From Palsa-506 sp963786975 (lineage in GTDB: Bacteria > Actinomycetota > Actinomycetes > Streptosporangiales > Streptosporangiaceae), in contig CAWBBE010000001.1 of assembly GCA_963786975.1 (NCBI GenBank), positions 496,001-560,000 of the forward strand: a stretch of 64,000 nucleotides of DNA, read 5' to 3'. A model generated the notes under the pieces. The model did not search any database, had not been told where the DNA came from, and saw nothing but the letters and a program-made list of their open reading frames with translations. Made by a program: the position numbers and the translations under genes. Each line of letters opens with the position of its first letter. The stretch's first letter is position 1. Shown here piece by piece: positions 8,527-16,255 of this stretch.

Positions 8527-8987
8527 CCCAGCGCTTGGCCGGGGGATCGCGACCGCTGCCCGGCATCCTCGTCATCGTCCGCCGGGTCCTGCTCGGCGAC
8601 ACCGTAGTTCGACAAGCCGAGCAGGTAACCAAAGCCAGCGACGGCGAGGATGACCAGGAACGGCCACCCCCAGGCAGCCCTGACCGCGATCGCGACCACC
8701 AGGCCGATGAACGCGGCGATCACAGCCAGATTGCAGGCCAGGGCCCGCGACCGCAGGCTAAGCACCTGCTGGCGCTCGTCCGCCCGGGACCCGGCCAGCG
8801 CGCCCTCGTCGGTGTCCTTCCCGCCCATCCGGTACCAGGAGACCGCGCGGACGGCCGCGAGGATCACCGCCGGGATCGAGACCCACCACAGCGGGCCGCC
8901 GCGCACCAGCCACGCGGCGGCGAAGGCCGCCCCGGCCAGCGCGATCCCCACCGGCTTGCGCAGCCGCGGGGAAATGAATGGCATCAT
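8523..8987 (-). CDS. DUF2178-like small membrane protein
   Basis: A 154-residue membrane protein with four predicted helices in two pairs. They are separated by a soluble loop containing DERQQVLSLRSRALACN, the pattern of DUF2178 proteins (DER-x-x-x-I-x-x-KA). The C-terminal tail is acidic. Function is unknown; the family is regularly found beside small Cro/C1-type regulators. The start overlaps the stop of the XRE gene by 4 bp (ATGA), so the two are translated together. Confidence 0.7.
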   Translation of the reverse strand: MMPFISPRLRKPVGIALAGAAFAAAWLVRGGPLWWVSIPAVILAAVRAVSWYRMGGKDTDEGALAGSRADERQQVLSLRSRALACNLAVIAAFIGLVVAIAVRAAWGWPFLVILAVAGFGYLLGLSNYGVAEQDPADDDEDAGQRSRSPGQALG

Positions 8988-9193
8988 GCGCCTGCCTCCT
9001 CATCCTCCGGGTCGAACGTCTTGTCGACCGTCAGGTCAAAGAACCGCGCGATGGCGAACGCCAGCGGCAGCGACGGCAGGTAACGGCCGCTCTCGATAGA
9101 GATCACCGTCTGCCGCGACACGCCCAGCGCCGCGGCCAGCTCGGCCTGGGACAGACCCCGCTGGGTGCGCTGCTCTCGAACCCGGTTCCTCAT
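8984..9193 (-). CDS. Small XRE-family transcriptional regulator
   Basis: A 69-residue single-domain Cro/C1 helix-turn-helix protein. QAELAAALGVSRQTVISIES is the helix-turn-helix, followed by the hydrophobic helix LAFAIARFFDLTVDKTF. This matches the YozG/YgzD-like regulators that control adjacent DUF2178 membrane genes. It probably represses its own operon through the tandem repeats that overlap the promoter just upstream. No Shine-Dalgarno sequence is visible, and the promoter spacing suggests a leaderless mRNA. Confidence 0.85.
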   Translation of the reverse strand: MRNRVREQRTQRGLSQAELAAALGVSRQTVISIESGRYLPSLPLAFAIARFFDLTVDKTFDPEDEEAGA

Positions 9194-9240
9194 GATGTCA
9201 AGGTACCTTTACTACCGTTTCATGTCAAGCAACCTTTACT
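9194..9240 (-). promoter_or_regulatory. Promoter and tandem operator repeats of the XRE-DUF2178 operon
   Basis: On the minus strand TTGACA (9223-9228), a 17-bp spacer and TACCTT (9200-9205) give a good vegetative promoter whose start point would fall at or next to the ATG (9193). Overlapping it are two direct repeats of AGTAAAGGT-N2-CTTGACAT about 25 bp apart, differing in three or four bases, which are likely sites for the small XRE protein. Confidence 0.6.
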
Positions 9241-9245
9241 CACAG

Positions 9246-9562
9246 CGCCCGGGCGACCCGCGCAAGGTGCGGCCGCTCGCCGAGGTCGCCGAGATGGTTT
9301 CGCCCAGCCGGGAGCCAGATCCGGCGGATCGCCGCGCAGACGCGCCAGGCACGCAGGTTCGCCGCGTGCATGCCCGGCACGGTCTCGTCCGGCCAGTCCG
9401 CGGCGATTCAGAGCGGCAGGCGGGTACGCTCCGCGTGCGCCTGCATCGGATTGATCTCGGTCTGCGCGGCAGTCATGTCCCCCATGTGGATGGCGGTGTC
9501 CGAACGGTCTCTACGCCCGGACTGCCCTTGCCGCATGCTTTGCGTGGTTGGACGATAGCGGC
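9246..9562. other. Non-coding stretch, nothing recognised
   Basis: About 300 bp between the XRE promoter and the hypothetical gene at 9563. Frames are open on both strands, but none has a ribosome site or a recognisable domain. No hairpin or repeat stands out. Confidence 0.4.
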
Positions 9563-10021
9563 ATGGCGGGCGGCACCAGCGAAGAACGTTGCCGGCATGG
9601 CGAGGTTGCGGCCTGGTGTGGCGAGTCGGAGTGCATGGCGGCTCGCAAGGGGTTACCTGTACGGGTGTGGCGGACACAGCAAGGCAGCGCATACCACCGA
9701 ACGCCGACGTGCCAGGCACTTCTCGATGGGCAACGCTTGGCGGAACGTCACGGCCGGAACGCTGGTACCCCGGAGTCCGTCCCGCTGGCGGTGGCAATGT
9801 CAGCTGGCCTCGGCGAATGCTTCCACTGCTTCCCTGACAATGTCCCAGCGGACGCCAAGCCCTGTCAGGTCCTAGTGGCTGGACGGTGGACGGATGGGTT
9901 TCTGCTGGAATGGCAGCGCGGAGCAGATCACCGGTGGAAGGGCTTGGTGAACTATCGCTATAGGGCCGAACGCCGCATCGCGCTCAAAGACCAGGATGAG
10001 CTCAGGCCTGCCGGAGACTGA
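9563..10021 (+). CDS. Hypothetical Cys/His-rich protein (152 aa)
   Basis: Not assigned to a family. The protein has an N-terminal Cys/His set (ERCRHGEVAAWCGESEC), a central HRTPTC segment and GECFHCFP, so two to three Cys/His clusters could bind zinc. The C-terminal part (FLLEWQRGADHRWKGLVNYR) looks like a compact beta-structure with many Trp/Arg. This arrangement suggests a small zinc-binding nucleic-acid-associated protein, but that is a guess. The start is taken at the ATG at 9563; the same frame also opens with TTG at 9548. Neighbours are gene remnants and give no functional hint. Confidence 0.55.
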   Translation: MAGGTSEERCRHGEVAAWCGESECMAARKGLPVRVWRTQQGSAYHRTPTCQALLDGQRLAERHGRNAGTPESVPLAVAMSAGLGECFHCFPDNVPADAKPCQVLVAGRWTDGFLLEWQRGADHRWKGLVNYRYRAERRIALKDQDELRPAGD

Positions 10022-10127
10022 ACACACACTCGCCTGACGCGCCGCGCGGCGCGACCGTTCACACCGAGGACCTGGCCGGCGTGCGCCTCCTCGCCCGGCG
10101 ATTGACCGGCTGCCAGCTGTCCGATGC

Positions 10128-10352
10128 TCACCGGTCGATGAGTCGCTCCATGGCTTCGGGGTAGCGGGCGCCCTGCACCGTGATGGCAGCCGATGCGGTC
10201 TCGATCTGGTTCAGGTCGGCGGCGGTGAGTTCGAGGCCGGCCGCGGCCAGGTTTTCCTCCAGCCGGGTGAGCTTGCGGGTGCCGGGGATTGGCACGATCC
10301 ACGGCTGCTGGGCGAGCAGCCACGCCAGCGCGACCTGGGCGGGAGTGGCATC
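10128..10352 (-). pseudogene. Aldo/keto reductase, C-terminal remnant
   Basis: The last 74 codons encode the conserved C-terminus of an NADPH-dependent aldo/keto reductase: TPAQVALAWLLAQQPWIVPI, PGTRKLTRLEENLAA and a final helix. The catalytic Tyr/Lys/Asp/His and the first five or so strands of the barrel are absent. Upstream the frame is unrelated sequence. Its lost 5' end faces the lost 5' end of the MmyB-type regulator on the other strand. Confidence 0.8.
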
Positions 10353-10431
10353 GAGCCGCCTGTTCGACCTCGCCCGCGGGTCCGAACCCCAGCCTGCGCG
10401 GCTTCGCTGAAGCCGGGAACCGGGGGTCACG

Positions 10432-10711
10432 GCGAGCGTGCACCCGCTGGGCCGCCCACAATGTGCGCTTCCACCGCACCGGGCACAAGAGACTGCGCCA
10501 CCCCGTCGTCGGCGTCCTCGACCTCAACTTCGAGGCCATGGAACTGCCCTCGCAGCCCGGCCTCACTCTGCTCGTCTACACCGCCCCCCAGGGCACCCCC
10601 GCCGCGGACGGCCTCAATCTCCTCGCTAGCTGGGCAGCCACCCTCGATCGAACTGGTGAGCCCGTCAGCGACAGGGAGACCAGCAGAGGGCAAGAACCGC
10701 CTGGGCGCTGA
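10432..10711 (+). pseudogene. MmyB-type XRE regulator, C-terminal remnant
   Basis: The frame holds TRWAAHNVRFHRTGHKRLRH followed by PVVGVLDLNFEAMELP and GLTLLVYTAPQGTPAAD. This is the end of the MmyB-like ligand-binding domain that follows the helix-turn-helix in a large actinobacterial regulator family. The DNA-binding domain and the first two thirds of the ligand domain are missing. MmyB regulators are often encoded divergently from an oxidoreductase, which fits the adjacent aldo/keto reductase remnant. Confidence 0.75.
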
Positions 10712-10840
10712 CGACGGCAACGCGGCGGGCCAGCTGGAGACGCTGGCGGCTTCGCCGGGGAGCCGTTCAACGATGACAGCCGTGAATACGTGTTCGTCGC
10801 CCGGCGTGCCTGATCACCGTCGCGCGGCCGCGGAAGGCCC

Positions 10841-10891
10841 GGGAAAATTCCCGCCGCGGGGTGAAACTTTTCCGGCCCGGGGACGCGACAG
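10841..10891 (+). promoter_or_regulatory. Candidate promoter of the ECF sigma operon
   Basis: Upstream of the sigma start is a GGGAAAATTCCC dyad-like motif (10841-10852). It is followed by TGAAAC (10862-10867) and CGACAG (10886-10891), 18 bp apart, an arrangement like ECF-type -35 and -10 elements. The likely start point is within a few bases of the ATG at 10899. ECF operons are usually autoregulated; this one is not proven. Confidence 0.35.
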
Positions 10892-10898
10892 TTAGGAC

Positions 10899-11435
10899 AT
10901 GGACAGCCGCCCGAGCGACGAGACGCTGCTTCTCGCCGTCGCCGAACGCGACATGGGCGCCTTCCGCACGCTCTACGAACGCCACGCCGGCTGGCTCTCG
11001 ATCCGGCTCGCCCGGCGGTGCAACGACCGCGACCTCGTGGCGGACGCGATCCAGGACACCTTCGTCGCCGTCTGGCAGAAACCGCGGGGCTTTCGCGGCG
11101 ACGGCGACATCGCCGCGTGGCTGTGGGGGATCGCGATCCGCCGGCTGGTGAGCCGCCTGCGGACCCGCAGCAACGTCGCCGCCGTGTTCGAGAAAGCCGA
11201 AGCAGCGCCGGCCGCGGAAGACCAGGTGCTGCTGTCGGTCGAGTACGGCGACATCGGCCAGGCACTGGCCCGGCTGTCGCCGGAGATGCGCGCCGTCATC
11301 CAGGCTGTCGTGCTGGACGGCCTGTCCGCCAGGGAAGCGGCGCAGTTGCTGCACGTACCGGTGAGCACCGTGAAGACGAGGCTTTACCGGGCCAAGGGGC
11401 GCCTGCGGGGCGCCCTAGCGGAGGGATGGTCATGA
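10899..11435 (+). CDS. ECF-family RNA polymerase sigma factor
   Basis: A 178-residue sigma-70 family factor with only regions 2 and 4. Region 2 (about 20-90) includes FRTLYERHAGWL and the AIQDTFVAVWQ core-binding helix. Region 4 (about 120-172) ends with the helix-turn-helix LSAREAAQLLHVPVSTVKTR. It directs RNA polymerase to a specific promoter set. The next gene overlaps by 4 bp and is a membrane zinc-finger anti-sigma factor, which would hold the sigma at the membrane until an envelope signal arrives. The rest of the operon is an ABC exporter and a histidine kinase. Confidence 0.9.
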   Translation: MDSRPSDETLLLAVAERDMGAFRTLYERHAGWLSIRLARRCNDRDLVADAIQDTFVAVWQKPRGFRGDGDIAAWLWGIAIRRLVSRLRTRSNVAAVFEKAEAAPAAEDQVLLSVEYGDIGQALARLSPEMRAVIQAVVLDGLSAREAAQLLHVPVSTVKTRLYRAKGRLRGALAEGWS

Positions 11436-12253
11436 CCGGCTGGCATCTCGACGACGACATACTGCGGCGCTACGTCGAGCGGACCGATTCGCTGGCCGAG
11501 GGGGCGTCAGTCGAGCAGCACCTGCTGTCCTGCGAGCCGTGCCGGGCGCGGGTCACCACCGCCGCGGTCGGTGTGATCGACTTCGCCGCGGTGTGGGACC
11601 GCACGCGGGACGCTGTCGAAGTGCCGCGGCCGTCGGTGTTCGAGCGGCTCCTGCGCGCGGCCGGCCTTCCTGCGCACGAGGCCAGGCTGGTCGCGGTGGC
11701 CATCGCCTTCCGCAGCCCGTGGCTGGTCGGCGTGACCGCGATCTTCGCGTTCGCCGCTCTCGCGGCGGCGATCGGGGAGGCCCGCGGGATGTGGCTGTTC
11801 CTGGCCGTGGCCCCGGTCGTGCCCTGCCTGGTGGTCGCCTCTAGCTATGACCCGTGGATGGACCCGGCGCTCGAGCCCGAGCTCGTCACGCCCTATCCGG
11901 CGCTCCGGCTGATCCTGCTGCGCACGATCGCGGTTCTCGCGATCGCGCTGCCGGCGGTGGTGCTGTTCGGGCTGGTTGTGCCGGGAAGGGCGCCGTTCGC
12001 CTTCCTGCTGCCGGCGGTTGGCTTTGTCGCGGTGGTCCTGGCCGCGTCGACCTGGGTCAGCCCGCTGCGCGCGGCCGTCGTGGTCAGCTCCATCTGGCTC
12101 GCGGTGGTCTGGCAGCTCGCGACGCGGTCCGGGCCGCCCGGCGAGGTGCTCCAGGCCTGGGCGCAGGCCGGCTTCACGGCGCTGGCCGTGGCTTCGTTCG
12201 TGATCTTTCTGGTCCGCCGGCGCTGGCTGCGCCAGATCCGGCCGTGGAGGTAA
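11432..12253 (+). CDS. Membrane-bound zf-HC2 anti-sigma factor
   Basis: A 273-residue protein. The first 50 residues form a zinc-associated anti-sigma domain with the HLLSCEPCR ligands (HxxxCxxC). After a linker come about six transmembrane helices, so this is a polytopic rather than single-pass anti-sigma factor. It should bind the sigma factor encoded immediately upstream. The start ATG overlaps the sigma stop (ATGA). An in-frame ATG 6 bp earlier is possible but lies within the likely ribosome site GGAGGGA. The stop is followed without a gap by the ABC ATPase. Confidence 0.82.
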   Translation: MTGWHLDDDILRRYVERTDSLAEGASVEQHLLSCEPCRARVTTAAVGVIDFAAVWDRTRDAVEVPRPSVFERLLRAAGLPAHEARLVAVAIAFRSPWLVGVTAIFAFAALAAAIGEARGMWLFLAVAPVVPCLVVASSYDPWMDPALEPELVTPYPALRLILLRTIAVLAIALPAVVLFGLVVPGRAPFAFLLPAVGFVAVVLAASTWVSPLRAAVVVSSIWLAVVWQLATRSGPPGEVLQAWAQAGFTALAVASFVIFLVRRRWLRQIRPWR

Positions 12254-12255
12254 TG

Positions 12256-13137
12256 ATGCCGACCGCTTCGATCATCCTGCGCGACGTCGGGCGCACGTTC
12301 GGCGCGACCCAGGCGCTGGCTGGCGTCGGCCTGGACCTGAAACCGGGCATCACCGGGCTGCTCGGCCCCAACGGCGCGGGCAAGACCACACTGCTGCGCC
12401 TGCTGGCGACCGCGCTGCCGCCCACGCAGGGACAGCTGAGCGTGCTGGGCCTGGACCCTGAGGTGCCGGCCGGGCGCACCGGCATCCGCCGTCAGCTCGG
12501 TTACCTGCCGCAGGAGGTCGGCTTCCCGCGTGGCTTCACCGCGTTCGCGTTCGTGGACTACATCGCGCTGCTCAAGGAATGGACGCAGCCGGCCGCGCGG
12601 CACGCGGAAGTGCGCCGCGTGCTCGGCCTGGTGGGGCTGTCCGGCCTCGGCTCGAAGCGGATCCGGGCCATGTCCGGCGGCCAGCGCCGGCGGGTCGCCC
12701 TCGCCCAGGCGCTGCTCGGCTCGCCGGCGGTGCTGATCCTCGACGAGCCGACGACCGGGGTCGACCCGGAACAGCGGGTCACCCTGCGGACCGTGCTCGC
12801 CGAGCTCGCACGCACGTCGGTCGTTGTGCTGTCCACCCACCAGACCGAGGACGTGGCGGCCCTGTGCGAGCGCGTGATCGTGCTGGACCGCGGCCGGATC
12901 CGCTACGACGGCCCGGTCACCGACCTGGTCCGCCAGGCGGCCGGCCGGGTGTGGCTGGCCAACCAGCCGGACCCGGAGGCCAGCGTCTCCTGGCGGACCG
13001 GGACCGGCCGGTACCGCAACGTCGGCCCCCGCGTGCGTGACGGCGCTGAGCACGTCGAGCCGTCACTCGAGGATGCCTACCTGCTGCTCCGCGGCAGGTC
13101 ACCGGATCACGAGCCCCGCGAGGAGGTGGCGTCATGA
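12256..13137 (+). CDS. ABC transporter ATP-binding protein
   Basis: A 293-residue exporter-type ATPase with Walker A GPNGAGKTTLLRL, Q-loop LPQEVGF, signature MSGGQRRRVALAQ, Walker B VLILDEPTTGVD and switch His in LSTHQTEDV. The C-terminal 70 residues are the variable tail common in antibiotic/peptide exporters. GTGGAGG lies 5 bp before the ATG at 12256; an overlapping ATG at 12253 is the alternative. It likely energises the two membrane proteins that follow. The sigma/anti-sigma context suggests envelope stress or antimicrobial resistance. Confidence 0.88.
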   Translation: MPTASIILRDVGRTFGATQALAGVGLDLKPGITGLLGPNGAGKTTLLRLLATALPPTQGQLSVLGLDPEVPAGRTGIRRQLGYLPQEVGFPRGFTAFAFVDYIALLKEWTQPAARHAEVRRVLGLVGLSGLGSKRIRAMSGGQRRRVALAQALLGSPAVLILDEPTTGVDPEQRVTLRTVLAELARTSVVVLSTHQTEDVAALCERVIVLDRGRIRYDGPVTDLVRQAAGRVWLANQPDPEASVSWRTGTGRYRNVGPRVRDGAEHVEPSLEDAYLLLRGRSPDHEPREEVAS

Positions 13138-14010
13138 CGGCTGCGCTCGCGCCCGCCAGGCCAGAAGCTGCCGCCGGCGCCGGCATTCGCCGCGCTCGCC
13201 GCCCGGGAGATGCGCCGGTTCGCCGGCAACCCGGTCCTCCTGGCCGGCGTCGGGCTGATCACGTGGATCCTGGCGACCGACCCCGGCGGCAACGTCCCCG
13301 AGATCGACGCCATCAGCGGGTATCCGGCGGCTTTCCTCGGCGGGTTCGGCATGATGGCCACGTTCTGGCTGACCCGGTCGATGAACGCCAGCGAACCGGT
13401 CACCGGCGTCACCCCGGTCACGCTGCCCGCGCGCACCGCCGCCCTCTGCACGGTCGCGATCCTGCCGTTTGCCTGCGGCTGCCTGGCCCTGCTGTGGTTC
13501 ATGCGTCTGCACCCGGTTGGCAGCCATGTGTACGGGGCGTTCAGCCGGTCCGCGCAGGTCGCCATCCTCGCCGGGCAGATAGCGGTCCCCGCGCTCGGCG
13601 GCCCGCTGCTCGGCGTCGCGCTGGGCCGCTGGGTGCGGTTCCCCGGCGCCGCGTTCGTTCTGTTCCTGATCATCTTCGGCTGGGTGAACCTGGTGACCGT
13701 CCCGTCCCTCTTCCATCCGGACTCGGCGCCCGTCACGCTGCTGCGGCTGTTCTCGCCGTTCGCTTTCTTCACTCTCCACGTTCTCCACGGGGACCCCAGC
13801 CACATCATTGCCTGGCGCGGGTCGCCGTGGTTCTTCCTCGGCTGGCAGCTCGCCCTGTGCGCGATCGCGGTCCTGGTGGCGCTCCTGCGCGGAGCCGACG
13901 GGCGGCTGCGCTCCCGGATCATCCGTGCCCTCATGATCGTGGTCGCGGGCGCAATGATCATGCTGGTGCTGGCCGGGACCGGCGGGTTCGCCCACCCGGT
14001 CACCGTGTGA
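13134..14010 (+). CDS. ABC-2-type membrane subunit, apparent frameshift near the N-terminus
   Basis: The body, from about 13165, encodes six or so transmembrane helices and starts with FAALAAREMRRFAGNPVLL, a typical opening of this permease class. In that frame no ATG, GTG or TTG lies between the upstream TGA (13135) and the ATG at 13210. The coupled ATG at 13134 (ATGA overlap with the ATPase) is in a different frame. Skipping one base near 13164 joins MTAALAPARP to KLPPAPAFAALAAREM. So either one base is extra (mutation or sequencing error) or translation begins at 13210, which would remove the first conserved residues. It would be the membrane partner of the ATPase. Confidence 0.65.
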
Positions 14011-14612
14011 TGGCCGGGCCTGTGCTGCGGGCCGGGGCGTGGCCGGCTGTCGTGCTCCTGTCCGGCGTGGCGGCCGTTGTGGGTGGCTTCGGTACGGCGT
14101 TCCCGGCCGCCACCACGCTGCTCCCGGTCTGCTTCGCCCTGCTCGCCGCGGCCGCGGCGTTCACCCTCGACGAGCCGGCCAGCATGGTCGTCGACGTGAC
14201 GCCGACCGGGCCCGTCCGGCGCGTGGCGATCCGCGCCGTGGCGTTGCTGGCCCCGCTCGCCGCCGGTGTGCTGGTGATGCTGGCGGCGGCCCTGCGGGGG
14301 CTGGCGCTGCCCTGGCCGGCGACCGGGCTCGCGCTGGCCGGCCACGTTCTGCTCGGATTCACCGTGGCCTGCGTGGCCCGGACGCGGACCGGAGAACCGG
14401 GCCCGGCGGCCGGCGCCACCGTCGTGCTGGTGCTGATGGCGCCCATCCTCGTGCCGCCCGTCACGGACTGGATCCGCACGTTCCCGGCGCCAGGTACCGG
14501 CGGGCCGTCCTCAGAGGTGGTGTGGTGGACCGTCCTCGCGGTGTGCGGGGTGGCCATCGCCATCTCGATCGGTGGCCGAAGCCTGCCTCGGTGGATGCCC
14601 AGTGTTCCGTGA
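14010..14612 (+). CDS. Hypothetical membrane protein of the exporter operon
   Basis: A 200-residue protein with six predicted membrane helices and no recognisable catalytic motif. Its ATG overlaps the stop of the preceding permease (TGATG). It is probably the second membrane subunit of the exporter, or an accessory protein. The C-terminus overlaps the upstream end of the histidine kinase frame. Confidence 0.7.
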   Translation: MAGPVLRAGAWPAVVLLSGVAAVVGGFGTAFPAATTLLPVCFALLAAAAAFTLDEPASMVVDVTPTGPVRRVAIRAVALLAPLAAGVLVMLAAALRGLALPWPATGLALAGHVLLGFTVACVARTRTGEPGPAAGATVVLVLMAPILVPPVTDWIRTFPAPGTGGPSSEVVWWTVLAVCGVAIAISIGGRSLPRWMPSVP

Positions 14613-15921
14613 TCCCGGCGACACCCGCTGCGCGAGCCGGCCAGCAGTCCGGCGCGCGCTCGGATACCACGTCCTGCGGGTGTCGATCGCCACCGCTGTC
14701 GTCATGGCCGCGGTCATCGCCGGCCTGCTCATCAGCCTGGCCGCTCCGGTCGCCGTGGCCGTCGTGGCCGGCGTCACGGCCGCCGTCGGCGGCCAGACGA
14801 TCCGGGGACGCCTGGAGCATGCCGCCGACCGGTGGACGCTCGGATCGCGGCTGGCCGGCTATGCGAACCTCAGCCGGTTCGGGCGGAGCCTGATCCAGGC
14901 GCCCGACTCTGCTGAGCTGCTCAGCGACCTGGCACGGGAGGTTCGCCGCGGCCTCGGCCTGACCTGGGCCCGGATATCGCTGGATGCGGAGGACGGGCCG
15001 CTGCGGGTGGTCACGGACGGTACGCCGGGCGGCGAGCCGGGCGCGGCCGTGCCCATCGAATATCGGGGCACCATTCTGGGCCGCATCGAGTGCGGCCCGC
15101 GTTCCGACGGCCCGCTGCTGGCCGAGGACCGCAGGCTGCTGGCGTATTTCGCCGCCCAGGCCGCGGTGGGCGTGCACAACCTCCACCTCACCGCGGAACT
15201 CTCCCGGCGCACCGGGGAGATCCGCGGCCAGGCGGCCGAACTTGCGGCGTCCCGCGATCGCGTGGTAGCGGGACAGGACGCCGAGCGCCGCCGGATCCAG
15301 CGGGTCCTGCATGACGGGATCCAGCAGGAGATCGTGGCGCTGTCGGCCAGGGCCGGGCTGGTGCGCCAGCAACTGCTGCGGGGTGACCCGGCCGCGGCCG
15401 ACGGGCTCGCCGACATGCACCGCGATCTGGCCGCCACGCTGCGGGACGTCCGGGAGATCGCCTACGCGATCCATCCGCCGGTGCTGTCCGACCGCGGGCT
15501 GCTCGAGGCCATCGAGGCTCAGTCCAGCCGGCTGGCCCTGCCGATGGCGGTCCGCGCCGACCCCCGGCTGCGCGGCGTGCGATTCGGCGAGCGGATCGAG
15601 GTGACCGCCTGGTACGTGCTGGCCGAGGCGCTGTCGAACGTGGTCAAGCACGCCGCGGCCAGCGAGGTCGAGGTGTCGCTGAGCCAGCAGGACGGCAGGC
15701 TCGGGCTGGTGATCCGCGACGACGGACATGGTTTCGATGTTGACCGGCCACGCGGACTTGGGCTGACCGGCCTGTCCGACCGCCTGGACACGGTCGGCGG
15801 CTCGCTGACCATCAACAGCGGCGCGGGACTCGGTACGTCAGTATGCGTGCACATCCCGGTCGGCCACGACCAGAAATCCGGACTCGAACGGGTAGTCGGC
15901 CGAGAGCGCGCGGATGCCTGA
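14572..15921 (+). CDS. Sensor histidine kinase (NarL/HisKA_3 type), probably N-terminally shortened
   Basis: A 449-residue kinase with two membrane helices near the N-terminus (about 35-75). A GAF-like region (about 100-205) and a coiled linker follow. The dimerisation/phosphorylation motif is ERRRIQRVLHDGIQQE (His about 247). The HATPase has N-box EALSNVVKHA (about 353), DDGHGFD (about 383) and GLTGLSDRL. The usual long sensory membrane region is missing. The first 30 residues are Cys/Arg-rich and overlap the preceding gene in another frame, so the true N-terminus may be lost or may start at GTG 14602. No full response regulator follows; only a stub overlaps the stop codon. Confidence 0.8.
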   Translation: MAEACLGGCPVFRDPGDTRCASRPAVRRALGYHVLRVSIATAVVMAAVIAGLLISLAAPVAVAVVAGVTAAVGGQTIRGRLEHAADRWTLGSRLAGYANLSRFGRSLIQAPDSAELLSDLAREVRRGLGLTWARISLDAEDGPLRVVTDGTPGGEPGAAVPIEYRGTILGRIECGPRSDGPLLAEDRRLLAYFAAQAAVGVHNLHLTAELSRRTGEIRGQAAELAASRDRVVAGQDAERRRIQRVLHDGIQQEIVALSARAGLVRQQLLRGDPAAADGLADMHRDLAATLRDVREIAYAIHPPVLSDRGLLEAIEAQSSRLALPMAVRADPRLRGVRFGERIEVTAWYVLAEALSNVVKHAAASEVEVSLSQQDGRLGLVIRDDGHGFDVDRPRGLGLTGLSDRLDTVGGSLTINSGAGLGTSVCVHIPVGHDQKSGLERVVGRERADA

Positions 15922-16036
15922 GCCGCTGCGGATCGTCATGACCGACCGCTGCGGCGCACGGCGCGCGGCGCCCGCGCCACTGGCCCAGGCGGTCCGCACC
16001 GCCTTAGCCGCTGGCACGGCACTCAGATCACGTTGA
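15914..16036 (+). pseudogene. Response regulator stub (40 codons)
   Basis: The ATG overlaps the kinase stop, as expected for a coupled response-regulator gene. The first residues MPEPLRIVMTD match the start of a receiver domain (RIV-x-AD). After that the sequence is unrelated and stops at codon 41. The phosphoacceptor Asp, Lys and the LuxR helix-turn-helix are absent. A deletion from receiver strand 1 outward is the simplest explanation; the match is short, so the call is tentative. Confidence 0.4.
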
Positions 16037-16138
16037 TCGGGCCGGCCTTTGGGCTAGCCGACACGATTCAAGATCGCCCGTCGGCGCGCCTGCGTGGCGC
16101 TTGTCGCCTCACGGGTGAACCGGCCGAACAGCGCAGGC

Positions 16139-16255
16139 TCAGGCGCGGCGAGATGCGGAGCGGGCGATAGTCATGTCCATATAGCCGACCCAGAACAGCA
16201 GTACCGCCGCCATCAGCAGCAGCGCTCCCCACCAGTAGCCGCTGCCGAGCAGGAT
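16139..16255 (-). pseudogene. C-terminal fragment of a membrane protein
   Basis: In a frame different from the TetR gene, the minus strand encodes a good transmembrane helix (LLGSGYWWGALLLMAAVLLF) followed by a basic tail and a stop. It has no start codon of its own and abuts the C-terminal part of the TetR frame. It is probably the tail of a lost transporter fused by deletion to the regulator gene. Confidence 0.35.

Noticed and set aside
10427..10720. Antisense 97-codon acidic Gly/Glu-rich frame over the MmyB remnant
   Set aside because: The plus-strand frame has a specific family match; the antisense frame has none.
13107..14345. Long antisense frame (412 codons) over the exporter membrane genes
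   Set aside because: Low-complexity Arg/Gly/Gln/Pro translation without motifs; the sense strand encodes coherent membrane helices.
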